Below are positions 1 to 8,336 of a stretch of 16,925 nucleotides of DNA, one piece after another. The position numbers and the translations under genes were made by a program. Numbering within the stretch: position 1 is the first letter of the stretch; each line of letters starts with the position of its first letter. Below the pieces are notes generated by a model. The model searched no databases, was not told the DNA's origin, and saw only the letters and a program-made list of their open reading frames with translations. Origin of the DNA: Pavlovales sp. CCMP2436 (taxonomy: Eukaryota; Haptophyta; Pavlovophyceae; Pavlovales); the NCBI GenBank assembly GCA_026770615.1, contig MU631693.1:6866-23790 (forward strand). Reading direction: 5' to 3'.

Positions 1-1749
1 GTTCCATACCTTGCGAGTGAGATCGAACTCCGTTCCAGGAGGTACAACCTCGGTGCAACCCGTATGCGTAACATCAATCTGCGTATCGGTGCGCTGAACA
101 AATTAATTTTTGAAGTTTATGGTCTGGCGGTCGACATGCCGCCAATTTTCCGCGGAAACCTTTACCTGGAACCGGGCGATCCGCCATCGATGCGTCGCAT
201 TCCCAACAGCGAATTAGGTTTAGAAAAGGCATACAAACGCATGATGCGCCGTGCCAAAAAGGATGAACACAAAAAAGCTCGTCGCAATAACACCTACAGT
301 ACATTCTTTGATCATACTGATTACCGGGACCGCGGTATCCATCTGAAGCACTTTGGTGCGCTTCGATATGTTGTTCAGCAGTCAAACGAAAAAAACCAAT
401 GGGATGTACCAATGGGTCAGGAATCCATATCCCCGAATCTGACAAGCGGAGTCACCTATGATATAACTATCTCTACCGTGATGAGATACGCCGAGTATTT
501 TGGTTCAGAGACAGTCCTCGGATTCAGCCGTAAAGCACGTGTTAAGATCACCAGGCCAAAGGATCTCGAACGCATAATGGATTTACGTTATACTGAAGAA
601 GATGAACTCCGTGATAATGCAATAGTCGACGCTGACAACCTTGCGACAGCAAAATACAGTAAAATGAACCCAAAACCCCCCTCTGACCGGTCGATATTTG
701 ATATCAGAGACTGTAAAATAATATTTGATGAGGTGACAACTATTACCTCAACGGGTGGTGCAAGCGCTTCAAATCTAAATATTGCCGATGCGCCAACGAT
801 AAATTGTCTCATCGCCGGGTTCTACAACCGCCTGGTAATAAAAAAAGATGAAATAGAAGCAGAGCTTGAACTCTTGCCAGTTCAGCGCAAAGGGCGCCCC
901 AAAGCTGGTGAGATTCGCAACGCCAAACACGCAGAGGAAAAATGTCGTCTCAACCGTGAGGTCAAAAATGTTACCAAGAGATATGATGATTTACTCGCTT
1001 TAAACGAACGGGTGAAGCTCAGTGGCGGGATAAAACATACCGATATCCACATCATGAGAGAAATAATACAGCTGTCTGGAGCCAACTCATTGACGATTAT
1101 CTCGCCGCTGTACCCAAAGTTTGGATCTTACCTGCATATTGATCACCCAAACCCCATTACTGGCAAAGTTCACGGTGTAATAGAAACACCGATAAAGATG
1201 CTCCTGACAATCCCTACCCACGTCGAAGCATTCACCGCAACAACGCTTGGTTTTATCACAACTGGCACCGATGTTATCAAGCTGAATGTGGCTGAAATGA
1301 CCGCCAAATACGAAAAGCTTCAAACCGACACTACGTTGATAACATACCCCAGCAACATCCATAGCTGCCCGCAACGTATTCTTCGCACCGATGGAACGGT
1401 GTACGCCCTCGAAACACCATTTAATTTGTGGTGCGATGAGAAATGGAAGCCACAAATAAAATCAGCCGTTATGAACTCGGCAGACTATGGTGGCGATGTG
1501 TTCTGCGCATGCATACAAGCGGTTCTGCTAACTGGTCGTATTCGATTTGAGTTATACGATACCTTCCCCCGTGGCGAACCCGAAGAAAAGGAGGTCGAGC
1601 TCGTTGGTGATGATGCATTCCTTCGACAGAAGAAACCGCGTATACTCTCTGAGGATGTCATCAACGTGGATCAATCAAAGGCCTGCACTTGTGCATTCGA
1701 CTCGTGCATGACACCCTTCCTGGCAAATCCTGGATGCTGTATGGGGTAA
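1..1749 (+). CDS. Large protein of unknown function, 5' partial
   Basis: The frame is open from base 1, so the gene is cut by the window edge; the first ATG is at 64 (561 residues to the TAA at 1747-1749), with 21 more open codons before it. I do not recognise a family. Visible features, counted from the ATG at 64, are a basic stretch around residues 58-76, a charged, probably coiled-coil segment around 260-315 that includes an AT-hook-like KGRPK, and a Cys-rich C-terminus with a CxC and a final CC pair. It is followed 36 bases later, in the same frame, by the helicase, so a role in DNA replication (for example a primase or origin-binding partner) is inferred from position only. A7 and T5 homopolymers in it are read without a shift, unlike in the capsid genes. 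Existence of the gene is near certain; function is unknown. Confidence 0.85.
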   Translation, partial: VPYLASEIELRSRRYNLGATRMRNINLRIGALNKLIFEVYGLAVDMPPIFRGNLYLEPGDPPSMRRIPNSELGLEKAYKRMMRRAKKDEHKKARRNNTYSTFFDHTDYRDRGIHLKHFGALRYVVQQSNEKNQWDVPMGQESISPNLTSGVTYDITISTVMRYAEYFGSETVLGFSRKARVKITRPKDLERIMDLRYTEEDELRDNAIVDADNLATAKYSKMNPKPPSDRSIFDIRDCKIIFDEVTTITSTGGASASNLNIADAPTINCLIAGFYNRLVIKKDEIEAELELLPVQRKGRPKAGEIRNAKHAEEKCRLNREVKNVTKRYDDLLALNERVKLSGGIKHTDIHIMREIIQLSGANSLTIISPLYPKFGSYLHIDHPNPITGKVHGVIETPIKMLLTIPTHVEAFTATTLGFITTGTDVIKLNVAEMTAKYEKLQTDTTLITYPSNIHSCPQRILRTDGTVYALETPFNLWCDEKWKPQIKSAVMNSADYGGDVFCACIQAVLLTGRIRFELYDTFPRGEPEEKEVELVGDDAFLRQKKPRILSEDVINVDQSKACTCAFDSCMTPFLANPGCCMG

Positions 1750-1785
1750 GTAAGCGAAGTATTTACGGTGTCGAGCCATGAGGAG

Positions 1786-4353
1786 ATGACCGACATGCTC
1801 TCCCAGAAAATAGAAGGGCTTCTGGCCATTAACACTCTCACCGTCGACTTTTCCACCGCATCCTCAGAGAAAATAATAAAATATCTGCTGAGTGTAACAC
1901 CCGATCTCAATGTGGCATATGTTACAGCCGCAAAAATAATTGAAACCCTTACCAACGTGTACACTACGGAGATTGCTCGAAGCTACGCAGTCGACGATAG
2001 GGGCTTTGACAAGCTCCAACCACCCAAGGTCCCCAAAGTTCTAACATTTACAGAAGTACGATTTTGGTTGATGTGCGGTGTTACTTTCGATGCCCACCTC
2101 GCCATGGTTTCTTACGAGAGCGTTCCAATCACGTGGGATGAGACATCGCATACACAGGAAGATGGTATACGCCATTACTCAAAGGCAGTTGGTGTTGGCA
2201 TGAGTACAAGTCTCAGCACCCGCTTCCATATGCGTGGTTCAGAGGTCCAAGCGCAAGAGTTTTTCGCACTTGCTCTCGAAGACCCGAACCTTGACGAAAC
2301 ACGAGTCCATATCCGCACTCTAGGCGAAAACACCATCGAAATAGAGCATCCGCTCGGAGGAGTAAACACATCAGCTCATATATCGGCGTATATCGTGGCA
2401 TATCAGCGGGTGCAGGCGGTGTGTCAGGCCTTCGTTCTTCCAGCATGTCTCGAGCTGGTGACAGACGGTGTCGATTGCCTCATTGACAGAGAGCTCGATT
2501 ACGAAAGGTTTATGCTTCCAAATTTCATCATCAAAGACTGCGAGTCCATGCCCGACGTTGCCGCCACACCGAGCTTGAATAATCTTCGGGTCGACCACGT
2601 AAACCTGGTATGCCACCTACCCGACTACGAAAACAAAAACGGCAAGTACAAGCCGCGGAATTACGAGCTTCTCGGCCCACTTACAGCCTCCTCTGGACAG
2701 CCCTGCATCATCACCGGCTCGGCCGGCTCCGGTAAAACAACCATGATCGCCACTGCCGTTCTAGACGGGTCCCTTACAGATACCGTGTTCTGCTCGCCCA
2801 CCCACCTCCTTCGCCTAGACGCTCAGAAAAAAGGCTTCACACAGACCATGTGCCACGCTCGATTGCTTGGTGGGCGAGTGTTCACTGAAGAGCGGACGAG
2901 GGACCTAAACAGACGCCCGCCCGCCAACATCATCGTCGAAGAAGCCTCCATGCTTACGCAACAACAACGATTAAAAATGGAGGCTTTTGCACGGGCATGG
3001 GGCGCGAGGCTCTTCTTCCTCGGCGACTACTGCGAGTTCACAAGCGTCCCGATGCAGTGCCAGCCAGTCGACAGCGCGAGCATGAATCTCGAAGGACTAC
3101 GTCGGTACCACGTGGAGGGCGTGAAGCGCACCAGCGACCCGCTGCTCATGTCGATCCAGGAGGGGCTAAGGTACATCATCGCAAACACCGCTGGAGGCCT
3201 CTTCTTCGCTGGTGGATACGGGCAGGGGCAGGGGCACGGGCACGGCGACCAAGGACAAGAGGCGCCAGAGCCGGTCGACGCTACCATAGAGGCACAAAAG
3301 CTCACCTGCGAAGCAGTGCCAGTGGAGCAGCACAGCTCTGTCTACAAGGTTTGCTCGGAGATGGCTGATGGCGATGTGATCCTTGCGGCGACGCGCTTCT
3401 GCCCCCACTGTGGCCAGTCGGCAATCGAGAAGTGCACGTGCATGACGGCAACGACGCTGGAAGAGGTCAACTTTGCAAGCGCAGCCAAGCGGGATCTCTA
3501 CATAAAACGGCACAAGAAACGCCAGGGCGGTGAGGACGGGGTCGAGGGAGAGGTCGAGGGAGAGGTCGAGGGAGGGGTCGAAGGAGGGGTCGAGAAAGAT
3601 GTCGACTTGGCGCTCCTTCAAGCGTTCAATTCGGTGGCACTCGAATATGCCCGTGAGCTTAGTACGAGCGACTTCGGGGGGGCTTTGGGGGGCGAGGTCA
3701 CGTGGAAGTGCACAAAGGCTATTCGCGGAACCGTGCTGGTCAATGGCGCTCGCTTCCGGTCGGACAAGCTAGCACCAACTTTCGCCGGTGTAGACCTCAC
3801 GCAGCATATCGGATCAGGTATCACGTTCTCGCCTACATCGACGATCCACAGCTACCAGGGCATCACTTTCGAAGGCGACAAGCTCTATCTCGATTTCAAT
3901 ATGATATGGGATGTTCGGATGCTCTACGTGGCCGTCAGTCGAGTTCGGTGCCTCGAGCAGCTAGCTATTGTGAAGAGCGCCAAGGAGCCGCGGTACATGG
4001 GAGAGGGGGTGGACCACCGCACGGAGAAGGCGAGGCAATTCGGGCTTGCTAGAGCAGCAGGACACGGTGCGATCGAGGAGTACCCCGTTGGCGACGGTCG
4101 CTACATTGCCGATCTGGCCGTGTTTGATACTGTCGGTGGAGTCGGTGGAGTTGGTGGAAATCGGAAGCTGATCAAGGTCGTCGAAGTCGTGGTGACCTCG
4201 CCGCCAAGTCGCGAAAAACTGGAGTACTACGAGGAGCTCGGTATTGAGTGCGTGGTCATCAATATTTTAAGGGCGCCACCACGCTTTAATGCGACACCGT
4301 GCCCTCCCTCGATGTTCCTGGACGACAGCGACTCAGATGAAGGCGAGGAGTGA
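1786..4353 (+). CDS. SF1 helicase (RecD/Pif1-like) fused to a C-terminal restriction-nuclease-like domain
   Basis: ATP-dependent DNA helicase, probably the element's replicative helicase. The frame opens earlier; I take the first in-frame ATG, at 1786. Residue numbers here count from the GTG at 1768. Walker A GSAGSGKT is at 317-324; motif II is VEEAS at 390-394 (EE where DE is usual); motif III has GDYCEF at 419-424 (GDxxQ in most relatives); TIHSYQG at 692-698 is motif V; LYVAVSRVR at 719-727 is motif VI. Between motifs III and V sits an insert with a Gly/Gln/His-rich stretch, a CPHC...CTC zinc-knuckle-like cluster (Cys 545, 548, 556, 558) and an acidic EGEV/EGGV repeat. After the helicase core, D782 in an ADLAVFD strand and E806 in VVEVVVTS, followed by a KLEYYEELGI helix, match the PD-(D/E)xK-type fold seen in CoiA-like domains; the usual ExK lysine is not evident. 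It ends in an acidic tail. It is intact. Confidence 0.9.
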   Translation: MTDMLSQKIEGLLAINTLTVDFSTASSEKIIKYLLSVTPDLNVAYVTAAKIIETLTNVYTTEIARSYAVDDRGFDKLQPPKVPKVLTFTEVRFWLMCGVTFDAHLAMVSYESVPITWDETSHTQEDGIRHYSKAVGVGMSTSLSTRFHMRGSEVQAQEFFALALEDPNLDETRVHIRTLGENTIEIEHPLGGVNTSAHISAYIVAYQRVQAVCQAFVLPACLELVTDGVDCLIDRELDYERFMLPNFIIKDCESMPDVAATPSLNNLRVDHVNLVCHLPDYENKNGKYKPRNYELLGPLTASSGQPCIITGSAGSGKTTMIATAVLDGSLTDTVFCSPTHLLRLDAQKKGFTQTMCHARLLGGRVFTEERTRDLNRRPPANIIVEEASMLTQQQRLKMEAFARAWGARLFFLGDYCEFTSVPMQCQPVDSASMNLEGLRRYHVEGVKRTSDPLLMSIQEGLRYIIANTAGGLFFAGGYGQGQGHGHGDQGQEAPEPVDATIEAQKLTCEAVPVEQHSSVYKVCSEMADGDVILAATRFCPHCGQSAIEKCTCMTATTLEEVNFASAAKRDLYIKRHKKRQGGEDGVEGEVEGEVEGGVEGGVEKDVDLALLQAFNSVALEYARELSTSDFGGALGGEVTWKCTKAIRGTVLVNGARFRSDKLAPTFAGVDLTQHIGSGITFSPTSTIHSYQGITFEGDKLYLDFNMIWDVRMLYVAVSRVRCLEQLAIVKSAKEPRYMGEGVDHRTEKARQFGLARAAGHGAIEEYPVGDGRYIADLAVFDTVGGVGGVGGNRKLIKVVEVVVTSPPSREKLEYYEELGIECVVINILRAPPRFNATPCPPSMFLDDSDSDEGEE
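3541..3600 (+). repeat. 12-bp tandem repeat inside the helicase gene
   Basis: Five 12-bp units starting gtcgag/gtcgaa (3541, 3553, 3565, 3577, 3589) keep the reading frame and encode the VEGE/VEGG low-complexity linker between the zinc-knuckle-like cluster and the second helicase lobe. A shorter Gly/His/Gln tract is encoded at about 3220-3262. The 12-bp unit length keeps expansions in frame. Confidence 0.85.
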
Positions 4354-4416
4354 GGATTAGGATGTGTTAAGATCTGATAAATAAAAATCTCGTATAATGA
4401 TATAAACCAGCAGCCA

Positions 4417-4772
4417 ATGTGCATCAACGGTGAATTCCAAAACCTACTATCACTTAACGCCGGTAGGAAGGCTCGTCGCTACAAAATAGCGATCTTTTTG
4501 GACACTACAATTATGGCGACATTAAAATAGTCTTACAGTGCGTTGAAGACGGCAGCTTCCTGGTGAAGGGCGATATTATCGAGTCTGAAAATAATAACCT
4601 CATCCCGTGCGTTCGCTTCGAGGCTGATAAAAAATCACTAGCTGTCGTGGGTAACAATCGGGATGACGATTGCGCTGACGATTGCGCTGACGAACTCCTC
4701 GAGGAGTGTGAATCGCCCATGGTTTTGCTACGTTTCATGAACAACCAATCGAAAAAAAATATGCCCCACTGA
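4417..4772 (+). pseudogene. Small unknown protein, split by a -1 shift at a T5 run
   Basis: No family recognised. An ATG at 4417 opens a frame that runs to a TAG at 4528, while a second frame, open from 4467, carries a protein-like stretch to the TGA at 4770-4772. The two overlap across the T5 run at 4495-4499, and a shift of -1 there joins them smoothly into a product of about 118 residues. The distal part is hydrophilic and acidic, with a short DDCAD duplication. TATA-like ATAAATAAAA and ATATAAACC lie 12-40 bases upstream of the ATG, which supports a real start. It follows the helicase by 63 bases. It could instead be a single short gene starting at a GTG (4563). The joint is my inference from frame and composition; there is no homologue to confirm it. 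Confidence 0.5.
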
Positions 4773-4788
4773 AAGAGGGCTAAGTAAA

Positions 4789-5142
4789 ATGACTACCGTG
4801 TGCTATCCAACAACGAACCCACAGATCCATGAAAACCAGCTTGAAGAGCTAAGAAGAATTATGCAAGGGATGCGCGTCGGCTGGCCTGACGATTTTAAGC
4901 TTATCGATATAAAAAGATCCCCAAGCGGGGCTACAATTGAAGGCACGTTCGCACACGACCGGCGTCTTTTTTTCAAGGCAAATGATGACTTTGTGCGATT
5001 GTACCGGAGGAGATCATGGCTCTGGTGCGACTCATTACTCTTCGCTCTCTTAACCAGCAGCAACAGGCAATTGATATTCCCAAGGACAGCCACAGGAGCC
5101 ATTGTAGGATCCCCTTCAGCTGAAACCCCCGAAGAAAACTAA
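4789..5142 (+). CDS. Small hypothetical protein (117 aa)
   Basis: ATG at 4789, 16 bases after the preceding stop, TAA at 5140-5142. The first ~75 residues look like a folded soluble domain: a helix around residues 14-28, then a strand-rich part, with a basic YRRRSW at about 71-76. The C-terminal third is less convincing, hydrophobic then Ser/Pro-rich, and may reflect drift. A T7 run at 4968-4974 is read through in frame. No family recognised; it is the last plus-strand gene before the convergent lipase. Moderately likely to be a real gene because of the tight spacing and shared direction with its upstream neighbours. Confidence 0.5.
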   Translation: MTTVCYPTTNPQIHENQLEELRRIMQGMRVGWPDDFKLIDIKRSPSGATIEGTFAHDRRLFFKANDDFVRLYRRRSWLWCDSLLFALLTSSNRQLIFPRTATGAIVGSPSAETPEEN

Positions 5143-5144
5143 TG

Positions 5145-5192
5145 CTGCACCATCTTTTAATTTTATATCTCGGTAGCAATTAGAAGATGCAG
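5145..5192. terminator. Imperfect inverted repeat between convergent genes
   Basis: ctgcaccatcttttaatt (5145-5162) is complementary, with a few bulges, to aattagaagatgcag (5178-5192). It sits just after the 117-aa gene and between it and the oppositely oriented lipase, where transcripts from both sides should end. A role in 3' end formation is inference. The rest of 5193-5315 shows nothing. Confidence 0.3.
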
Positions 5193-5315
5193 TGTGATTT
5201 AAAGTGCGAACACATAAAGAAAAACACAATCGCAAACTACATTATAAGCTTCTCCCGAAGTGGTCTACGTCGAGTCCCACGCTGCTCCTCGGAGGCAACA
5301 TTGACCCTCAGCTCT

Positions 5316-5963
5316 TCACTTTAGGTTTTTTAGACTATGCGCCTTGGCTACGTTTGCTAGAAATCGAACCGGCCCAGGTAGAAAACGGTTCGCTTGATCT
5401 CTTTGACGGACAACCACGACTGGGGGCTGGCTGGCTGGACGTCGTCCAAGATTAGACAGGGCCGACACGAGATCGAGTTTGGTTCGCATGTCTGTCTGTC
5501 GAGAGCCATTTCTATTCTGTGACTGACTTCGGCCGGTGAAATTAAAATTGGGAATGTCGCCTAGACCTGCTGCCTTGTTGAGGGTTACGATCTGGCCATT
5601 GGAGCCGGCACGCTCAGCTAGGCGCCCACCGAGTGAGTGGCCAACTGCGTTCGATTTGATTTTGTACTTGGCCTCGGCGGCAGCGGTTATCTGTCGGGCA
5701 CGACGAAGCCTCTGCGTCTCCCGATCGGACCCGACTGCGATGAGAGCGTCGTCCACGAGCCAATCCCGAGGCGTCACCGAGCCCCGGTGTACTATTGTTG
5801 GTTGCTCTGTCCGTTTATCGATAAATACTATTGTATCGGCTTGGGATAATTGTGTGTCGAGTGCGAATCCAAGTGAATCCCCAAAGGCTTCCGCATTGTT
5901 TAGGGTTAGGTATGATGCTCGTGCTAGATCTATTGCGTTGCCCTTGAAGTTGTTTTCGGACAT
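5316..5963 (-). CDS. Class-3 type lipase / alpha-beta hydrolase
   Basis: Predicted lipid esterase of 215 residues. The nucleophile elbow GHSLGG is at 108-113 (Ser110). An upstream strand with VHRGS at 58-62 followed by a DWLVDD segment matches the oxyanion-loop region of fungal-type (class 3) lipases. D164 in the LDLVSAL strand and H209 in AHSLKNL at the very C-terminus are the likely Asp and His of the triad. There is no signal peptide or membrane segment. Such lipases are a recurrent accessory gene in Polinton-like viruses, where a role in crossing or leaving host membranes is suspected. Start ATG at 5961-5963, 92 bases after the fibre gene on the same strand; the gap is A-rich on the coding strand. 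The frame is intact and the triad is complete, in contrast with the neighbouring fibre. Confidence 0.85.
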   Translation of the reverse strand: MSENNFKGNAIDLARASYLTLNNAEAFGDSLGFALDTQLSQADTIVFIDKRTEQPTIVHRGSVTPRDWLVDDALIAVGSDRETQRLRRARQITAAAEAKYKIKSNAVGHSLGGRLAERAGSNGQIVTLNKAAGLGDIPNFNFTGRSQSQNRNGSRQTDMRTKLDLVSALSNLGRRPASQPPVVVVRQRDQANRFLPGPVRFLANVAKAHSLKNLK

Positions 5964-6055
5964 GGGGGCTATGGTATTGGTGTTCTTTTTTTGTCCTTTT
6001 TTGAATATTTTTTGATTTTTTTTCTTGAAGATTTTAGCTTAGTTTGTTTAGCTTG
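5964..6055 (-). promoter_or_regulatory. A-rich leader between fibre and lipase genes
   Basis: On the coding (minus) strand this gap holds several runs of 6-8 A around an AATATT core about 30-50 bases upstream of the lipase ATG, plus repeats of ttagctt-type sequence on the plus strand near 6035-6055. It probably carries both the end of the fibre transcript and the lipase promoter; no precise element can be defined. Confidence 0.35.
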
Positions 6056-8244
6056 TTAGCTTGTCTTGACGAGCCCGGTAGCTGAGAACCGGTATAGGCC
6101 TGTGTTCACTATGCGACCGTTTTTGGTTAGCATTATAGAGAAATCCCACGACATCGGAGATCTAATCATGCTGATAGGTTTCCCATTAGCGCTTCCCATC
6201 ACTATTTCGAACGAGGTTGAAGAAACAGGCTGAGCACTTAATAGATGCGCCCCAATAGGAAAAACCGTTATGAAAGTGATGTCTGGAATGGAAACGAACG
6301 TCGTGTTGGTACCGTCTGCGCTCACCCGTGAGACTGTCAGTCTAAAAAAACGATAAGGCTCGTGAGCAACGGTCATTAAAAACGCCACGGGTTGGTTTCT
6401 ATCCCGTTTGTTTTTTCAAATGTCTGGATCGCGGAGAAATTTGTGTCGTTCGAACCCGAGATTGTCCATTGAGTTGGAGCAGTGAGACCTGGGTACAGGT
6501 CTGAGCCTGCAAAACGATAAGAGGCCAGTTTAACAGCGGTTGGGTACTCTATAGTGACGAATTGTGATCCGATCCCTAAAGCCGTAAAAGTTCCTTCCGC
6601 GCTCCCCCAGTACGTGTCGGTTCTCTTGTCAAACGCGCTGTTGGCTGCGAAACTAAGGTTGTTTTGGAACGTGGAACTGCTCACCAGCCTCCAACCGTCC
6701 GAGTTGTTCCAATCCTTGCTTGTCTGAGTATTTATATTATTGTTAAACGTAGGCGACTCCTTCGTGAATACATCGACAGCTGTTAAGCTATAAGCAAGAG
6801 TAACGTGGCACTGAACATTACCACTAGCATTGTCAGTTGTCACGAGCCACGAGTTGGCTGTGGGGGTACAGCTCAAGAGATTCACGTACTGGTCTGTTGA
6901 AAAGACCTCGCTATCGAGCCGTTCAATCATGTTCACTACGTCTATGGACGCACCGTTTGCTGCCTGAGCGTATATGCCTTGAAAGTTCACGTTCTTGGAT
7001 TTTGAAGCTTGTATATTTTTCTGACCGAAATCTGCGAGAACAAGATCACGTTCAGAACTGTTCAAGACTTTTAGAATCGAGACAGGCGAGATGACCCCGG
7101 TGTAGGCACCGCTTACAATTGCCGAGCCGCACACACGGATGACCGGTCTATAGATCTGCGTGTATATCGTCGCCAGTACTCCTGTCTCTAGCACCCGTTT
7201 TACTTCAGATGCACCAGCAAAGAATACGATTTGATTAGCACTGTTGACGAACAGAGTGTATTTAAGTTTAGGATCGTAAGGCATAATGATCGTGTTTTGT
7301 TCATCCACGAATCGGGTTATATCGTATTTTATTTGACGCTGGACGGCTGCATTCGAACCCGTAACGAGAAGCTCAGCCTCGATGCGATTCCGCCCATCAT
7401 TTTTAACACCACCCCGGAAGTACGCTACCTGAGCTACGTTTTCAAACGGAATAGGTGACATATTGCTCCCCCAGCTGGGGTTGAACGCATTGTTTGTTGG
7501 GAGCAATCCTAGAGAGTTTTTACTGGGGTCGGTTCCAATATTACGATTCACGTAAAAGCTACCTGTGAAAGAACCATAAGCAGTGCTCATATCAGTCACC
7601 GCGCTGAATTTACCACTCAACACGTTGAATGATATCGAGCAGTGCCCAAAGCTTGTCGAATCTATGGTTGGCCTCATGGTATTGTGCCATTTGATGATTA
7701 TTTCCGCCGGCGTGTCAAGCGAATTCCAATTAAAAATCCTTGATATGAAAACATTCAAGGACGGGTTTTTGACTACCGTTATCGTATAATTAATGACGCT
7801 TACTGAAGAGACCGGAAGTAGGAGGTTCATTGTATAAGTAGACAGCTTGGGGTCAGTCACGGTCTCCGCTTGGAGTTTGAGGGTGTCTCCAAGCGTGAAT
7901 ATAATATAGAGCCTGCTGCGATTGGTTTAGCTTGCGAGAACGAGAACTGCACTGCTAGCGATTTGTGTTCTGTGGTAGCCAGTTCATTTAAAAGCGACAA
8001 ATCGGCTACAAAGGCGAGGGGCTCCCATATAGGCTCTGGTTGAAGGGAAGGACAAGGTTCGCTGGCGTACTAGACGTTGAGTTTCTGATGACCAACGTCT
8101 TCCTGGGGTCGCGAGTCTGATTCTGATTCTGGGCCGTGGTGAATCAACTCAGGTTCAACCGGGTCTCAGTGCTCGTACCACTAGCGGCACCTCAAGAGGC
8201 GTCATCGGGGGGTCGCTCGATAGACGTCCGAACACGTTGGCCAT
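6056..8244 (-). pseudogene. Fibre/spike protein with C-terminal discoidin (F5/8 type C) domain, four lesions
   Basis: About 730 codons. The ATG at 8244-8242 follows a TATA-like element. Reading down the gene: a shift equal to one extra base at the CCC near 8159-8163; an in-frame TAG at 8070-8072; a -1 shift near 7903-7912; a long clean frame to a TAA at 6376-6378; and a -1 shift at the five-base run 6378-6382 that continues in a second frame to 6056. The C-terminal part spans the last shift and fits a discoidin fold: an AxSAFDKRTDTYWGS motif, then a PTQWTISGSND strand, then YRFFRLTV. Discoidin domains bind sugars or membranes, so the protein is probably the host-attachment fibre. The middle is Asn/Ser/Thr-rich and beta-rich, as in trimeric fibres. 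Total length becomes a multiple of three once the three indels are counted. Confidence 0.75.
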
Positions 8245-8264
8245 TGGATGAGAGTTGTATGTCT

Positions 8265-8276
8265 TTATTTTATATT
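8265..8276 (-). promoter_or_regulatory. TATA-like promoter of the fibre gene
   Basis: On the minus strand the sequence reads AATATAAAATAA, 21-32 bases upstream of the fibre ATG (8244-8242). The packaging ATPase has a near-identical AATATAAAATATA at a similar distance from its ATG, so this is likely a shared viral promoter element. Confidence 0.5.
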
Positions 8277-8290
8277 TTTTTTTGCACACC

Positions 8291-8336
8291 GATCACGAAG
8301 ACGACCACGAAGACGATCACGAAGACGATCATAAAG
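8291..8336. repeat. 12-bp tandem repeat between two minus-strand genes
   Basis: Units gatcacgaagac (8291), gaccacgaagac (8303), gatcacgaagac (8315) and a diverged fourth copy (8327). The array overlaps the last codons and stop of the P/S-rich protein gene and is followed by a T9 run (8275-8283). It may be a replication-slippage array that set the present stop codon; no function visible. Confidence 0.8.

Noticed and set aside
1745..1754. GGTAAGTAAG at the end of the first gene, a perfect splice-donor consensus
   Set aside because: No convincing acceptor is near before the helicase start, and both genes read well without splicing.
2997..3772. Arg- and Ser-rich ORFs in other frames of the helicase gene
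   Set aside because: Composition shadows of a GC-rich coding region with repeats; the helicase motifs fix the real frame.
5204..6015. Plus-strand ORFs 5204-5455 and 5536-6015
   Set aside because: They are largely antisense to the lipase gene, whose motifs are clear, and have no protein-like features.
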